A stretch of 64,000 bases of DNA from Calditrichales bacterium MX18-03 (GTDB taxonomy: Bacteria > Bacillota > Clostridia > Lutisporales > Lutisporaceae): contig JAJGRE010000001.1 of the NCBI GenBank assembly GCA_021083345.1, forward strand, positions 992,001 to 1,056,000, in the 5' to 3' direction. The notes beneath the pieces were generated by a model. The model saw only the letters and a program-made list of their open reading frames with translations, made no database searches and was not told the DNA's origin. The translations under genes and the position numbers were made by a program. This document shows, piece by piece, positions 15,878-24,729 of this stretch (the stretch's first letter is position 1; each line of letters begins with the position of its first letter).

Positions 15878-17032
15878 CTATTCCATATTGACATCAAGCA
15901 GCATGCCGGGCTTGATCTCATCCAAGTGCTCCAGCAGCTTGACCTTGACTGCAAATACCAGCTTCATCCTATCCTGCTTGGTTACGATATTCATGGGGGT
16001 AAATTCTGCCTCAGGAGAAATGTATATGATTTTCCCTTTTATCACGGTGTCCTTCAGGAAATCGCTCCGGACCTTGACCGCCTTGTTTACTTGCAGCTTT
16101 GGAAGCATTTCTTCCGGTATATAGACCTTGACCCAAAGGTTGTTCTTTTCCCTGATGGTCGCTATGGGGCTTCCGGCATTGACAAATTCCCCTTCATTGA
16201 AATTGACAGATTCCACGACCCCTTCCGACAAGGCGACCACATTCCGCTTATCCAGCAGCAGCTTTGTCAGCTGATAGTTTGTTTCGGCTTGTTCGATGCC
16301 GTATTGTGCAGCAGTTATAGTACGGTCAGTGGCGCCATTTACCAGCAATTTTAACTTTTCCTTGGCGGCCTCCAGCTGGGCGTTGGCACTTTCCACTTGT
16401 GCTGCAGCCGTATTTTTCTGTATGTTTGCATTCTCCAGTGAATGCCTGGTATTGTTCAAGGCTGTCTGAGCCTGTTCCAGTGCATACTGGGCATTTTCCA
16501 GCTCCTGCTTGGTCGCAGCACTGCCTTCGTACAAAGCTTTAGTATCCTCATAGTTATCTTTCTTGAAGGAGTAAGTATCTTCCGCTGCGCTGACATTCAC
16601 TTCAGCCTGTTTGACCAGGACCTCTGCTTGTTTGACGGCAGTTTCTGCCTGCCTGACCTGGGCCTCTATCTGTTTCACGACAGCTCTTTGAGCGTTGATC
16701 TCTTCCTTACGGCTGCCTTCTTCAACCTTTCCCAGCTCATTTTTTGCGCTTTCAATGGAGATCTGCGATTGCTGTGCTTTGAGTTCATTCTCAGGTGAGT
16801 CGATAACGGCAATCAGGCTGCCGGCCTGAACGTTCTGACCTTCCTCCACCTTGATTTCCATCAGGCGCCCGCTGATTTCCGCACTGATATCGATTTGCTC
16901 CGCCTCAGCCGTACCATAGTAGACAGATTCGTCAACATCGCTGCCTGCAAAGGTTTTCCAAGCTGTGTAACCGCCCGCAGCCAATACAGCTAAAATTAAA
17001 ACAATGATTGCCACCTTTCTTTTTTCATGCAT
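15878..17032 (-). CDS. HlyD/RND-type periplasmic adaptor homolog (YbhG-like)
   Basis: 384 residues: N-terminal membrane anchor (VAIIVLILAVLAAGGYTAW), a barrel-sandwich half (ISAEISGRLMEIKVEEGQNV), a long coiled coil at about residues 85-240 rich in Gln and Ala (QIEAQVRQAETAVKQAEVLV), then the second lipoyl half (GVVESVNFNEGEFVNAG) and beta-barrel. In a Gram-positive cell it would sit on the outer face of the membrane with the exporter. The start ATG is 9 bases from GAGGGG. Confidence 0.87.
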   Translation of the reverse strand: MHEKRKVAIIVLILAVLAAGGYTAWKTFAGSDVDESVYYGTAEAEQIDISAEISGRLMEIKVEEGQNVQAGSLIAVIDSPENELKAQQSQISIESAKNELGKVEEGSRKEEINAQRAVVKQIEAQVRQAETAVKQAEVLVKQAEVNVSAAEDTYSFKKDNYEDTKALYEGSAATKQELENAQYALEQAQTALNNTRHSLENANIQKNTAAAQVESANAQLEAAKEKLKLLVNGATDRTITAAQYGIEQAETNYQLTKLLLDKRNVVALSEGVVESVNFNEGEFVNAGSPIATIREKNNLWVKVYIPEEMLPKLQVNKAVKVRSDFLKDTVIKGKIIYISPEAEFTPMNIVTKQDRMKLVFAVKVKLLEHLDEIKPGMLLDVNME

Positions 17033-17038
17033 CTACAA

Positions 17039-17671
17039 TTACCCCTCTTTCACTATACCGGCATCCTGAACAGCCTGCGTGCCCACACCGTTTAAGTAAA
17101 TATCAATAATAACTTCCAATTCTGCTTCAACATCCAAGTCCCTATTCAATACATTTTTGTCCAATACCATCATGTTAACGGCACCAATGAAGCTTCTCAC
17201 TGCAATATGTGGGTTGATATCCCGAAAAAAGCCCTGCAGCCTGCCTGCGTTATAGAAGCCTTCCACCATTTTGATAACACCAGGTACCAAAACGCTGAAG
17301 TATTCGTTTTTGATATCCTCATGGTACTGCAGTTCATTGATCAGTATTTTGAATGCGCTGAAGTTCTCGCTGATCCTTTTTACCTTTGCTTTCAGAAATG
17401 CTTTGGCCGCTTCAGCGTCATGGGCAGCCACCAACTTCTGCACCTCTCCCTCGGGCTGAAGAATCAGCCCGGGTATGATTTCATGAATGATCTTGCTCAA
17501 TACATTCCTCAAGAGTTCCATTTTTGTGCTGTAATACTTGAAGACAGTGCCTTCCGCAACGCCACAATCCTTTGCTATTTCAATTGTTTTGGTACCGTGG
17601 TACCCCTTTTGTGCAAACAGCTTGATGGCGGATTGTATAATCCTCTCCTGAGTCTCAACACTATCGCCCAT
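17039..17671 (-). CDS. TetR-family repressor of the ABC exporter operon
   Basis: 210 residues; the N-terminal helix-turn-helix is IIQSAIKLFAQKGYHGTKTI followed by KDCGVAEGTVFKYYSTKMELL. The remaining two thirds is the helical ligand domain. It is the first gene of the operon and its promoter carries a perfect inverted repeat just after the -10 box, so it should repress itself and the three exporter genes until a ligand, likely a pumped drug, binds. AAGGAGG 7 bases before the ATG fixes the start. Confidence 0.9.
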   Translation of the reverse strand: MGDSVETQERIIQSAIKLFAQKGYHGTKTIEIAKDCGVAEGTVFKYYSTKMELLRNVLSKIIHEIIPGLILQPEGEVQKLVAAHDAEAAKAFLKAKVKRISENFSAFKILINELQYHEDIKNEYFSVLVPGVIKMVEGFYNAGRLQGFFRDINPHIAVRSFIGAVNMMVLDKNVLNRDLDVEAELEVIIDIYLNGVGTQAVQDAGIVKEG

Positions 17672-17686
17672 TCTGCATCCTCCTTT

Positions 17687-17702
17687 GTGAGTGATTACTC
17701 AC
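17687..17702 (-). promoter_or_regulatory. TetR operator
   Basis: GTGAGTGATTACTCAC is an inverted repeat of GTGAGT with a 4-base centre. It covers the predicted transcription start between the -10 box and the ribosome site of the TetR gene, the expected place for an autorepressor. Confidence 0.75.
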
Positions 17703-17707
17703 TTATT

Positions 17708-17736
17708 AGTATAATACGGCGGAATAGGCGCGTCAA
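17708..17736 (-). promoter_or_regulatory. Sigma-A promoter of the ABC exporter operon
   Basis: On the minus strand TTGACG (complement of 17731-17736), a 17-base spacer and TATACT (complement of 17708-17713). Confidence 0.75.
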
Positions 17737-17944
17737 AGGCAATATATTCGAATTTTGGGGAATAAAATTGATTCCTTGAAGAATGGGTTTACGGATTTGC
17801 ATCTTCCGCAGGTTTTCAAAAAATGATGGGATTTTGTGAAATTTTCTTTAGGCTACGGACGATGGGCAATAGGTATTAGGCAATAGGATAACGGTAACAC
17901 AGAACACAGGTCTGATGGCACGGAATGACACATAGCGCGCCCTA

Positions 17945-18958
17945 TCATTTCAGCGGCGCGCAGGAGTCCCTAATGACCAGTTCCGTCCTAATAAAACTGG
18001 CTTTCCCCTTATTCTCCTGCCGGATGCGTGCCAGAAGCAGCCGGATGGCTTCCTTGCCGATTTCAGCAGCATTCTGGCCGATGGTGGTAAGGGCAGGGTC
18101 ACAGTCCTCGCTGTTGGCGATGTTGTCAAACCCGATGAGGGAAATATCCTGGGGAATCCGGTATCCTTTTCCCTTGAAGACTTTGAGGGCACCCAATGCC
18201 ATCAGGTCATTGGCAGCAAAAAGGGCAGTCGGACGGTCCTGGCTTTTCATGATGGTCTCCACTGCTGCAGCACCGCTCTCCCTTGTGAAGTCTCCTGGGT
18301 AAACATACGCTTCATTGAAGCTGTTCCTTTCAGTCAGATAGTGTCTGAAGCCCTCATAACGTTCTCTCGATGCGAATTCCCTTTCGCTCCCTTTAATAAT
18401 GCCTATTCTCCGGTGTCCCAACCCCCACAGGTAGTCCACGGCAGCAGCCGCTCCTGCTCTGTTGTCCGATGCCACCATACTGACATTTTGTCCTCTGGCT
18501 TCTGCATCGATAACCGAGGCGGGTAAAGGGGACCGTATAATATCTTCCAAATACGGGTCATCAGACCGCAGTCCGATAAAAACGGCGCCCTCCACTCTTC
18601 TTTCAAGACATAGGCTGATATAGGACTTCTGATATGCCAGGTCCTTTGTGATGGAGAAAAGCAAAATGTCATAATGGTGCAGGTCGGACTCTTTAATGAT
18701 GCCGTCCAGAAACTGAAAACCATAGTTCTCTCTCAGGCTCAGCTCGTGCCGGTCCAGAATGAAAACGCCGATGGTATTGCTCCGGTTGGTAACCAGCCTT
18801 CTGGCAATGGGGTTGGGTACATAACCCAGCTCTATCGCTGCAGCCCTGATTTTCACCTTCATGTCGGCACCAATGTCCGGCTTGTCATTCAGTGCCTTTG
18901 ATATGGTCCCAGGCGTAACGCCCAGTGCTCTTGCTATATCCTTGATGGTAACGCCCAT
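17945..18958 (-). CDS. LacI-family transcriptional regulator, orphan
   Basis: 337 residues: N-terminal helix-turn-helix and hinge (VTIKDIARALGVTPGTISKA to ELGYVPNPIARRLVT), then a periplasmic-binding-protein-like effector domain (TIGVFILDR to ELVIRDSC). No sugar genes are adjacent, so the effector cannot be guessed. The ribosome site TAAGGAGATGGAGT supports the ATG. A LacI-type operator lies in its own leader, suggesting autoregulation. Confidence 0.9.
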   Translation of the reverse strand: MGVTIKDIARALGVTPGTISKALNDKPDIGADMKVKIRAAAIELGYVPNPIARRLVTNRSNTIGVFILDRHELSLRENYGFQFLDGIIKESDLHHYDILLFSITKDLAYQKSYISLCLERRVEGAVFIGLRSDDPYLEDIIRSPLPASVIDAEARGQNVSMVASDNRAGAAAAVDYLWGLGHRRIGIIKGSEREFASRERYEGFRHYLTERNSFNEAYVYPGDFTRESGAAAVETIMKSQDRPTALFAANDLMALGALKVFKGKGYRIPQDISLIGFDNIANSEDCDPALTTIGQNAAEIGKEAIRLLLARIRQENKGKASFIRTELVIRDSCAPLK

Positions 18959-18972
18959 ACTCCATCTCCTTA

Positions 18973-18986
18973 CGAAATCGTTTGCG
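18973..18986. promoter_or_regulatory. LacI-type operator in the leader of the orphan LacI gene
   Basis: CGAAATCGTTTGCG is a partial palindrome (CGNAANCGNTTNCG) centred on CG, the hallmark of LacI-family sites. It lies between the promoter and the ribosome site. Confidence 0.55.
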
Positions 18987-18996
18987 GTTTATCTAC

Positions 18997-19025
18997 AGTA
19001 TAGCCACCTTCGTCTGTTCCATCAA
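18997..19025 (-). promoter_or_regulatory. Promoter of the orphan LacI gene
   Basis: TTGATG (complement of 19020-19025), 17-base spacer, TATACT (complement of 18997-19002). Confidence 0.6.
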
Positions 19026-19056
19026 GTATATTCTGCCGGAACATATCCGCTTCAAA

Positions 19057-20313
19057 TCAGATGATAGCCAGCTCCCTGCCCACTTCCTCCAGTGCATTGA
19101 GCGCTTTGTCCAAATGAGCTTTGGTATGGGTCGACATAAGGCTCATCCTGATTCTGGCGAGCTTTTTGGGCACTGCCGGATAAAGCACCGGATTGACGTA
19201 GACATCCATCTCGTGGAGCCTGCTGCATGCATCCCGCACTTTCATATCATCGCCGACAATAACCGGAAAGATTGCCGTCTCAGAGTTTCCGATATCAAAG
19301 CCCAGCTTTTGCAGGTGATCTCTGAAGTACCTGATATTTTCCCACAACCTTTCACGGTGCTCAGGCTCCTCTTCAATGATATCTATTGCTGCAAGCAGTG
19401 ACCCTGCCACCTGCGGCGTCATGGCAGTGGAGAACATATATGGCCGTGAGTAATAGTGGAGCAGCTCGATCAATTCATTACTGCCGGCAATGAAGCCTCC
19501 GACACCCCCCAGCGCTTTGGAAAGCGTACCGGCCACAATGTCTACCTTGCCCTCGATGTTGTGATGCTGCGGCGTCCCTCTGCCGGTACAACCGATTACC
19601 CCTGTAGCATGGGCTTCGTCTACCATGACATAGGCACCGTGAGCCCTTGCCAGCTCAACGATCCTGTCCAACGGGGCGATATCGCCGTCCATTGAATATA
19701 CCCCGTCCACCACCACCAGCTTGGTCCTATACTTATCCTTTACCCGCTGCAGTGCTTTTTCCAGAGAATCGGTGTCATTATGCCTGAAGTACCTGGTATT
19801 GGTATTTTTGCAGCCGTCAATGATGCTGGCATGGACCAGCATATCCAGAACGGCTACATCCTCTTCCTGAAGCAGCGACAGCAGTGTGCCGCAGTTTGAG
19901 CCGAAGCCGGAGGTATAGATGATAGCATCCTCGCAGCCTTTGAACTTGGCTATTTTTTTCTCCAGCTCCACATGCACATCCAGGGTACCTCCAAGCAGAG
20001 GGACGCTGCCCGCACCGGCACCGTATTTATCCAGGGCTTCCCTGCCGGCTGCGATCGTCTTGGGGTGCTTGGTCAGGTTGAGATAATCATTGGAAGCCAG
20101 GTATACCATTTCCCGTATCTTTCCGCTATACCGGTCCCGGACCCGCATCACGGGGCCTGACCCGTCGGTGGAAACCCTCCTGTACTGAAGGTGCTTCCTG
20201 TCTTCCACATCCTTCAGATACTCCCTGAAGTGCTTTGCCCTTCCCATAATATCGGTGTCCGGGACCGTCATGAAATCTGCCAGGCTGTAATTTCTTGAAT
20301 CCATCTGTTCCAC
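19057..20313 (-). CDS. Alpha-oxoamine synthase family PLP enzyme (KBL/BioF/SPT-like)
   Basis: 418 residues. VYLASNDYLNLTKHP, YGAGAGSVPLLGGTLDVHVE, VDEAHATGVIG and the PLP-lysine motif GTLSKALGGVGGF are the conserved blocks of the family that condenses an amino acid with an acyl-CoA (glycine C-acetyltransferase, 8-amino-7-oxononanoate synthase, serine palmitoyltransferase). An N-terminal extension of about 25 residues (SLADFMTVPDTDIMGRAKHF) makes it longer than KBL or BioF. No biotin or threonine genes are next to it, so the exact reaction is open. AAGGAGTGGAACAG precedes the ATG. Confidence 0.85.
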   Translation of the reverse strand: MEQMDSRNYSLADFMTVPDTDIMGRAKHFREYLKDVEDRKHLQYRRVSTDGSGPVMRVRDRYSGKIREMVYLASNDYLNLTKHPKTIAAGREALDKYGAGAGSVPLLGGTLDVHVELEKKIAKFKGCEDAIIYTSGFGSNCGTLLSLLQEEDVAVLDMLVHASIIDGCKNTNTRYFRHNDTDSLEKALQRVKDKYRTKLVVVDGVYSMDGDIAPLDRIVELARAHGAYVMVDEAHATGVIGCTGRGTPQHHNIEGKVDIVAGTLSKALGGVGGFIAGSNELIELLHYYSRPYMFSTAMTPQVAGSLLAAIDIIEEEPEHRERLWENIRYFRDHLQKLGFDIGNSETAIFPVIVGDDMKVRDACSRLHEMDVYVNPVLYPAVPKKLARIRMSLMSTHTKAHLDKALNALEEVGRELAII

Positions 20314-20476
20314 TCCTTATCGTTGTATGGGTATATGCTTTTCTGATGCGCCAGTTGTGTACGGTTCTGTGCACATTACTATCCTTTAGTGTGTCCAAAA
20401 TTTCATTTATTAGGATTAAGGAACAAATAAATCCATGCTTTTTCTTATTTTTCTTTTCATGCAGCATCACGAAAAG

Positions 20477-20505
20477 TTGACGTTACCCATGGCCTGCCTC
20501 ATAAT
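20477..20505 (+). promoter_or_regulatory. Promoter of the GH3 lipoprotein gene
   Basis: TTGACG (20477-20482), 17-base spacer, CATAAT (20500-20505), about 35 bases before the TTG start. Confidence 0.6.
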
Positions 20506-20540
20506 AAAGCTAGAGCAACGTGAACAAAGGAGGTAAGTCC

Positions 20541-21866
20541 TTGAAAAAATCATACTTGATCATCCTACTCTCCATTCTGCTTTTATCGGCAGCTGGCTGT
20601 CTCACCACAACTGTTGCAGGCAAGCAGGCTTTGAATAGCATATCCGCAATACCTCCAACACAAAGCAGTACCGGACAGGATCCTAAAGCTTCCCCGACGC
20701 CGGTAAGTCCTGAGATCGAACTGAATAGGAAGGCAGAGGCCCTACTTCATAGTCTCTCCACAGAGGAGAAAGTCGGTCAGCTGCTGGTGGTTGGCTTTCC
20801 TGCCGGAACAAAGCCTGAAACGGTTCAAAGCTACCTGACCCGGTACAAGGTAGGGGGCTTTATTCTTTTCAAACGCAACTACGCCGATTTTGATGCCCTA
20901 TACCGGCTGAGCAGCCAGCTGAAGGCATGGAACAGCGCAAACCCGCTGCCCTTGTTCCTTTCCGTGGATGAGGAAGGCGGCACGGTATCCCGGCTGCCGC
21001 AAGGCGGGACAAAATTCCCTCCCGCAAGAAAGATTGGGGATGCGAAGGATCCCAGGCTGACCGCCCTGTCCGGCCAGACTATCGGCAAGGAGTTGAAAGC
21101 AGCTGGAGTCAATATGAACTTTGCACCTGTCCTGGATGTTGTGTCAGACACCGGGAGCTTCCTCCACAGCCGCTCTTACGGCAGCGAACCGGGTATTGCC
21201 GCCCTCCACGGCGGTGCTTTTATTGAAGCGCTGCAGGCTGAGGGCGTCATCGCCGTGCCAAAGCACTTCCCCGGGCATGGGGCAACCTCGGTGGATTCCC
21301 ACGGCAGGCTGCCAATCATAAAGCTGGATGAAAAAACCCTGGAAACCAGAGATTTGGAGGCCTTCAGAGCCGCCGGCATCACTAAAATGGATGCGGTTAT
21401 GGTGGGTCATTTATCCTTCCCGGATATCGATCCCTCCAAGCTGCCTGCCACCATGTCGGACTACTTCCTCAAGGAGGTGCTGCGGAACAGGCTGGGCTTC
21501 CCAGGCATTGCCGTATCAGATGAAATAGAGATGTACGGCTTCAGCAATGAGGAAAAAACACTGGAAGAGAATTCGATCATAGCATTTAATGCAGGGTTGG
21601 ACCTGTTTGTTATTGGGCATACGTTGAAAATTCAGGACCGGGTTTATGAAGCATTGAAAAAAGGGGTATCGGCAGGTGTGATTTCCCATAAACGGCTTGA
21701 TGAAGCAGTGCTTCGCATCATCAAGGTCAAGCTGAAATACGGATTGAGCAACCAGATGCCTTATCCCTTGGAAGAGGCTAAGCTTGTATTCGGTTCACCG
21801 GAGAATAAAAAGGCGCTGGAGCAGGTCAAGGCGGCTGTAAATAATAAGGGACTGCCTCAAAAGTAG
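20541..21866 (+). CDS. nagZ: Beta-N-acetylhexosaminidase-type GH3 lipoprotein (NagZ-like)
   Basis: 441 residues from a TTG start 7 bases after AAAGGAGG. The lipoprotein signal is MKKSYLIILLSILLLSAAGC. The GH3 domain has LFLSVDEEGGTVSRLP, the NagZ-type KHFPGHG with following D-x-H (near residue 241) that supplies the acid/base in this group, and AVSDEIEMYGF with the nucleophile Asp near 327. Anchored outside, it would trim N-acetylglucosamine from peptidoglycan fragments, as YbbD/NagZ of Bacillus does. Only the N-terminal TIM-barrel module is present. It has its own promoter and terminator. Confidence 0.88.
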   Translation: MKKSYLIILLSILLLSAAGCLTTTVAGKQALNSISAIPPTQSSTGQDPKASPTPVSPEIELNRKAEALLHSLSTEEKVGQLLVVGFPAGTKPETVQSYLTRYKVGGFILFKRNYADFDALYRLSSQLKAWNSANPLPLFLSVDEEGGTVSRLPQGGTKFPPARKIGDAKDPRLTALSGQTIGKELKAAGVNMNFAPVLDVVSDTGSFLHSRSYGSEPGIAALHGGAFIEALQAEGVIAVPKHFPGHGATSVDSHGRLPIIKLDEKTLETRDLEAFRAAGITKMDAVMVGHLSFPDIDPSKLPATMSDYFLKEVLRNRLGFPGIAVSDEIEMYGFSNEEKTLEENSIIAFNAGLDLFVIGHTLKIQDRVYEALKKGVSAGVISHKRLDEAVLRIIKVKLKYGLSNQMPYPLEEAKLVFGSPENKKALEQVKAAVNNKGLPQK

Positions 21867-21889
21867 AATTTTGAGATAGTCCCTTTTTT
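21848..21889 (+). terminator. Terminator of the GH3 gene
   Basis: GGGACT (21848-21853) with AGTCCC (21878-21883) and an inner CTCAAAA/TTTTGAG stem, followed by six T. The left arm overlaps the last codons of the gene. Confidence 0.85.
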
Positions 21890-21896
21890 GTAGCCT

Positions 21897-22874
21897 TTAT
21901 CCGTCCAAATACTGAAATATATCCATGGGTATTCGTTCCAACTGCATGGTTTTCAGTAAATAATACATGTAATTGCCTTTCCGCTGCTTGTATAAGAGAT
22001 CTGCTTCATGAAGAATCTTCAGATGCTTTGAGATGCAAGCTTCCGTAAGCTTCAGTTCTTCGGCAAGGCTTTGTGTCGAGGATTGCTTGCGGTGAATAAT
22101 TCTCAGCATCTTCAGCCGCGTCTCATCACCTAAAGCCCGCATGGCCTTGTACAGATCCAGGGGCACCTCCGGCGCAGCCTCCTGCAGGTGCGCTCTGATG
22201 GTCAGCTGGATATGGCTTGCGTCATTCATTCCAACCAGTAGATGCGGATCTATGAAGCTGCTGATTTTTACTGTGATTTTCCTTATTTTTTCAAAGTCAA
22301 AGGCAAAGGTCCTGTACTTATGGAATACCAGCTTGTCTTCTGTGACCTCGATCCTGTTATGAATCGTACCTACATATTCCCTGATACCGGCTTCATCGCA
22401 GGCCGCTGCCTGCTTTTTCAGTATCCGGATCAATAAAGGCTCAATATACTTCAACTCGTTTTCAAAGAAGAGAAAATAATACGCTTTCAAGCAAGCATCG
22501 AAGCGCCTTCTTAGACGCTCCCAATCCAGGGGAGCTGCAGCTGACCCATTGCCATTGGACAGCACATTGAAAAACTTCTCCGTGTCCATAGCCGAGACAG
22601 CATCCAATACGGCAATGACGTTCAGGTCTACGATTTCGTCCGATATATCGCACAAGTCCATGGCACCGCACCACTCATCACTATACTTCCCGAAATACGC
22701 CAATTCTTCGTACAGCGCTTCAGGCATCCTGGCTTTCATATCCTGCGCCCAATCCAGATGTTCCAGATGATGCTCCGGTTTGAAAAGAACATGAAGACTG
22801 CAAAGCATCTCGAAAAAAGGAGAGTATGCAAATTCCAAAGTCAGATGCTCATCCTGCCTGACGGATAATATCAT
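21897..22874 (-). CDS. ArsR-family regulator with N-terminal DUF5937-like domain
   Basis: About 325 residues. The C-terminal third is an ArsR winged helix: MRALGDETRLKMLRIIHRKQ, LAEELKLTEACISKHLKILH, ADLLYKQRKGNYMYYLL. The N-terminal ~220 residues (LEFAYSPFFEMLCSLHVLFK) resemble the DUF5937-type extension of some large ArsR proteins. It has no metal-binding Cys cluster, so it is probably not a metal sensor. The ATG at 22874, 6 bases after AGGG, is preferred; an ATG at 22889 lies too close to the predicted transcription start. It is the last gene after an ABC permease-ATPase-permease set and likely regulates it. Confidence 0.8.
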   Translation of the reverse strand: MILSVRQDEHLTLEFAYSPFFEMLCSLHVLFKPEHHLEHLDWAQDMKARMPEALYEELAYFGKYSDEWCGAMDLCDISDEIVDLNVIAVLDAVSAMDTEKFFNVLSNGNGSAAAPLDWERLRRRFDACLKAYYFLFFENELKYIEPLLIRILKKQAAACDEAGIREYVGTIHNRIEVTEDKLVFHKYRTFAFDFEKIRKITVKISSFIDPHLLVGMNDASHIQLTIRAHLQEAAPEVPLDLYKAMRALGDETRLKMLRIIHRKQSSTQSLAEELKLTEACISKHLKILHEADLLYKQRKGNYMYYLLKTMQLERIPMDIFQYLDG

Positions 22875-22906
22875 ATACATCCCTGCCATTTACCAATATT
22901 GACATC

Positions 22907-22915
22907 ATTATAGCA
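22907..22915 (-). promoter_or_regulatory. Extended -10 promoter of the ArsR gene
   Basis: TGCTATAAT on the minus strand, just before the ArsR start, gives it a possible own transcript in addition to the operon. Confidence 0.5.
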
Positions 22916-22921
22916 TTTCCA

Positions 22922-23737
22922 TCAGAACAATGCCATGCTGCCGGTCTTTTTTGCATGCCGCTCACCCAGTTTGAGACACAGGATCGTGATGGACAGAATG
23001 GCGAAACCGATCAGGATGCTGATCAGCACAAAGCCTTTTATCTGGACTAACCCATCCCCTTTGATGAAAATTCTTCTCAGCATCTCAGCAATATAGGTTA
23101 AGGGAAAAACAGCACTGATTGCTTTTGCCCAGATTGGAAACACGGCAGCAGGCACCTTGATGCCGGCAAATATCTCCATGGGTTCTTCCAGCACAGTAAA
23201 CAGAAACGAGGAATCCCTCGAAAAAAGAAATAGCGCATTCAACAGCATGCCCCACAGTATGGAGAGCACGATAAGCAATATGATGCCTAGCATGGCACTC
23301 AACATATCGATGTTATATGCTGAAGCATTCAGCACAAAGATGCCTGATGCAAAGACCACAAACAGCCATATGCTCTCAAACAGAGATGAGACCGCGTTTC
23401 CCATGATGAAGGCCAGTCTGTTTGCAGGGGTAAGATAGATCAGCTCCAGGGTACCGAAGGTCCTTTCCATTGAAAAGCGCCAGGCTGACTGGACAAAACA
23501 CCGGAAAAACACCAGGCTCAAGTAGCCGATTAGCACGAATACGACAAGATTGCTTTCATTTACATAATCCAACCCTCCCACGATCTTATCCAGACGAAAG
23601 GGTTTATAGCAGTAATAGGCCGAGATAAAAGTAAGCAGCGGCCAGATGAAAAGTGTTATATAGATACTTTTGTTGAAAAAATAGTTCTTATGCTGTTTTC
23701 TCATCTCTGCCTTCAGTACCTTCATAAAAGAACCCAT
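22922..23737 (-). CDS. ABC-2 type transporter permease
   Basis: 271 residues with six hydrophobic segments (YITLFIWPLLTFISAYYC, VVFVLIGYLSLVFFRCFV, AMLGIILLIVLSILWGMLL and others) and the typical ERTFGTLELIYLTPANRLAF segment of ABC-2 permeases. AGGAGGG 7 bases before the ATG puts the start at 23737, so it overlaps the end of the ATPase gene by 50 bases and is probably translationally coupled. It forms a heterodimeric channel with the permease at 24730-25542. Confidence 0.85.
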   Translation of the reverse strand: MGSFMKVLKAEMRKQHKNYFFNKSIYITLFIWPLLTFISAYYCYKPFRLDKIVGGLDYVNESNLVVFVLIGYLSLVFFRCFVQSAWRFSMERTFGTLELIYLTPANRLAFIMGNAVSSLFESIWLFVVFASGIFVLNASAYNIDMLSAMLGIILLIVLSILWGMLLNALFLFSRDSSFLFTVLEEPMEIFAGIKVPAAVFPIWAKAISAVFPLTYIAEMLRRIFIKGDGLVQIKGFVLISILIGFAILSITILCLKLGERHAKKTGSMALF

Positions 23738-24716
23738 CCTTATCCCTCCTTGACAGTTTTATGATGGCATCCTCCAAACCGGGCTCCTGACCATAGAATT
23801 TTTTGAAGACTGCCTGCTGCTCCAGGAGCACCTTTGCAACCGTACTGCTCAAGTCTTTGCTTGAAGTGATGGTATAAGCCATATTCTTGCCATCCCAAAT
23901 AATACTGCAATTCCTTTCAGCTGACTGGCATGCTTCCGTAAGACTCCGATGCAGCCGCTCATGATTCTCATGCAGCTCAACACAAAGCACCTTATTTTCC
24001 ATTCCCAAGAGAGCCAGCTCTTTGGGTGTGCCCTGGGCGATAACGGTCCCTTTATCCATGACATAGACATATTCACACAGCTCCTCCACCTCCTGTATGT
24101 AATGTGTCGTGAGCAGTATGGATTTCCCTTCCTTACAAGCAAGATCCTTTACATAGCCTCGCAGTTCTTTTGCGATAGCAGCGTCCAAGCCTAAGGTAGG
24201 CTCATCCATGAATATATAGCCAGGATCATTGATCAGTCCCCTGGCAATCTGCAGCCTTTGCTTCATGCCCTTGGAGAACCTCTCAACCGGTATATCCTGC
24301 TTTTCGGCGAGGCCAACCATGCCAAGCAGCCTTTCTATCCGCTGCGCCAGCTGCTTATTATCTATACCGTAAAGCTGCCCGTAGTACCAGAGATTTTCCC
24401 GGGCTGTCAGCCGCCAATATATCATCCGCTCACCGCCGGCTATCATGTTGATTCTTTTTTTTATTTCTATGGCATCCCTCACTCCATCCAACCCATCGAC
24501 ATCAATGCTGCCAGATGTCGGCTGCAGCAGGGTGGAAAGCATTTTTATCGTCGTGGTTTTGCCTGCTCCGTTGATGCCCAGCAGCCCAATGATCTGCCCC
24601 CCGCGCATTTCGAGGCTTACATCCCTGACAGCCTCCACCTTGCTTTTCTTCCGCTTCAAGAATCCTGACCAATCCGTCGTTACATAGGTCTTGCTCAAAT
24701 GCTCCGCTCTTAACAT
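23688..24716 (-). CDS. ABC transporter ATP-binding protein
   Basis: 342 residues. Walker A GLLGINGAGKTTTIKML, signature RFSKGMKQRLQIARGLINDP (the LSGGQ slot reads FSKGM), Walker B YIFMDEPTLGLDA and switch His in LLTTHYIQEVEEL. The C-terminal ~100 residues are the accessory domain seen in DrrA/NatA-like exporters. It is placed between two permease genes, all on one transcript. The substrate is unknown. Confidence 0.9.
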   Translation of the reverse strand: MLRAEHLSKTYVTTDWSGFLKRKKSKVEAVRDVSLEMRGGQIIGLLGINGAGKTTTIKMLSTLLQPTSGSIDVDGLDGVRDAIEIKKRINMIAGGERMIYWRLTARENLWYYGQLYGIDNKQLAQRIERLLGMVGLAEKQDIPVERFSKGMKQRLQIARGLINDPGYIFMDEPTLGLDAAIAKELRGYVKDLACKEGKSILLTTHYIQEVEELCEYVYVMDKGTVIAQGTPKELALLGMENKVLCVELHENHERLHRSLTEACQSAERNCSIIWDGKNMAYTITSSKDLSSTVAKVLLEQQAVFKKFYGQEPGLEDAIIKLSRRDKDGFFYEGTEGRDEKTA

Positions 24717-24729
24717 AACACTACCTCCA

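Noticed and set aside
17865-17887. Short direct repeat GGCAATAGG ... GGCAATAGG
   Set aside because: Two short imperfect copies only; no sign of a regulatory role or of a CRISPR.
18973-18986. CcpA cre site
   Set aside because: The site has a LacI-family centre but lacks the TGNNA...TNNCA ends of cre, and lies in the leader of a LacI gene, so autoregulation is the simpler reading.
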